Of a stretch of DNA of 13,464 nucleotides, positions 13,008 to 13,464 are shown piece by piece. Position 1 is the first letter of the stretch; the number at the start of each line of letters is the position of its first letter. The stretch lies in the NCBI GenBank assembly GCA_021163455.1, contig JAGGWT010000103.1, positions 1 to 13,464 on the forward strand. Direction: 5' to 3'. Source of the stretch: Thermoplasmata archaeon (GTDB lineage: Archaea; Thermoplasmatota; E2; DHVEG-1; B18-G2). The position numbers were made by a program, and so were the translations under genes. The notes beneath the pieces were generated by a model. That model saw only the letters and a program-made list of their open reading frames with translations, did not search any database and had not been told where the DNA came from.

Positions 13008-13464
13008 GTGAATCCTGAGATGTATCCGCCTGACATGAAAGAAATTCATCCGGAGGATGTATTCAGAACAGAGATACCTGGCTTCGATGAACTCTTCTCA
13101 CTTGGCGGTATACCCAGAGGAAATATCGTTCTCATTGCAGGCGGCCCCGGCGCCGGGAAGAGCACATTCTGCAGGCAGATATGCAACAACGCCTCCCTCA
13201 GAAAACAGCACTGCCTCTACGTGAGCTTTGAAGAAAATGTGGAAAAGATAGAGAGAAGCATGATAGCATTTGGATGGGATGTTGAAAAATTTGAACAGGA
13301 GGGTCTTCTGGTCATTCAGAAGATGAATCCTCTTGATATCCTCCGTATAAAGTTTGGTTCCATAGAGGGCGGGGAGTCGGCTACAGAAATATCAATGAAA
13401 ATAGAACCCATCACCATTCCGAGAGGATTTAAACCGGATGTGATAGTTGTGGATTCTCTGACGG
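13008..13464 (+). CDS. KaiC-like RecA-superfamily ATPase (partial, 5' end)
   Basis: The first 152 codons of a KaiC/RadA-superfamily ATPase; the C-terminus lies beyond the window. The N-terminus has the KaiC pattern RTEIPGFDELFSLGGIPRG (about 20-38), then Walker A GGPGAGKST (45-53), the YVSFEE strand (about 70-75) and the Walker B region VIVVDSLT (about 145-152). Single-domain archaeal KaiC proteins act as ATP-dependent regulators or as structural ATPases such as FlaH of the archaellum. Which role applies here cannot be told without the C-terminus. Being 32 bases downstream of a pilin-like gene makes a surface-structure role attractive but not shown. Start: GTG 13008 with a strong Shine-Dalgarno; an internal ATG at 13020 is the alternative. 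Confidence 0.85.
   Translation, partial: MNPEMYPPDMKEIHPEDVFRTEIPGFDELFSLGGIPRGNIVLIAGGPGAGKSTFCRQICNNASLRKQHCLYVSFEENVEKIERSMIAFGWDVEKFEQEGLLVIQKMNPLDILRIKFGSIEGGESATEISMKIEPITIPRGFKPDVIVVDSLT

Overview
The window is archaeal. Supporting signs are TATA-box promoters placed 26-29 bases before leaderless start codons, Shine-Dalgarno motifs of the GGTGA/GGAGG type inside operons, heavy AGA/AGG and ATA codon use, a membrane-bound-hydrogenase (Mbh/Ech type) gene set, archaeal pilus ATPase and platform proteins, a PGF-CTERM-like surface anchor and a KaiC-type ATPase. A euryarchaeal or Thermoplasmata-like anaerobe fits best, but the lineage cannot be fixed from the sequence alone.

Layout. (1) 1-5437, minus strand: a pilus or secretion module, transcribed leftwards. 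A type IV pilus-type ATPase (5437-3272) abuts a first TadC/FlaJ-like platform protein (3271-2405), which overlaps a second one (2408-1506) by ATGA. After a 168-base gap with its own TATA box comes a large pilin-like protein with an archaeal pilin N-terminus and a LamG (lectin-like) domain, running off the left edge. Its reading frame has no ordinary start codon. (2) 5438-5611: a divergent promoter region with a perfect 7-bp inverted repeat. (3) 5612-8193, plus strand: a tight four-gene operon for the soluble core of a group 4 [NiFe] hydrogenase: small subunit, NuoC-like subunit, large subunit with both CxxC metal motifs, and a two-cluster ferredoxin subunit. The membrane and ion-pumping subunits usually found with these genes are absent here. 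(4) 8201-9737: hydrogenase maturation. A HycI-type endopeptidase (minus) and HypE (plus) diverge from one shared palindromic TATA element that sits symmetrically between their leaderless starts. (5) 9762-10331, minus: a HemK2-type protein methyltransferase. (6) 10379-13464, plus: a surface-protein cluster made of a secreted NosD-like beta-helix protein with three PKD domains and a C-terminal PGF-CTERM-like anchor, a pilin-like membrane-anchored protein overlapping it by ATGA, and the start of a KaiC-like ATPase cut by the right edge.

How the genes work together. The hydrogenase core would couple ferredoxin oxidation to proton reduction (or the reverse). The endopeptidase would trim the large subunit after nickel insertion, and HypE would help make the cyanide ligands of the active site. 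The ATPase and its two platform proteins would assemble the LamG pilin or related pilins on the cell surface. The right-hand cluster adds further exported proteins. No RNA genes, CRISPR arrays or transposons were seen.
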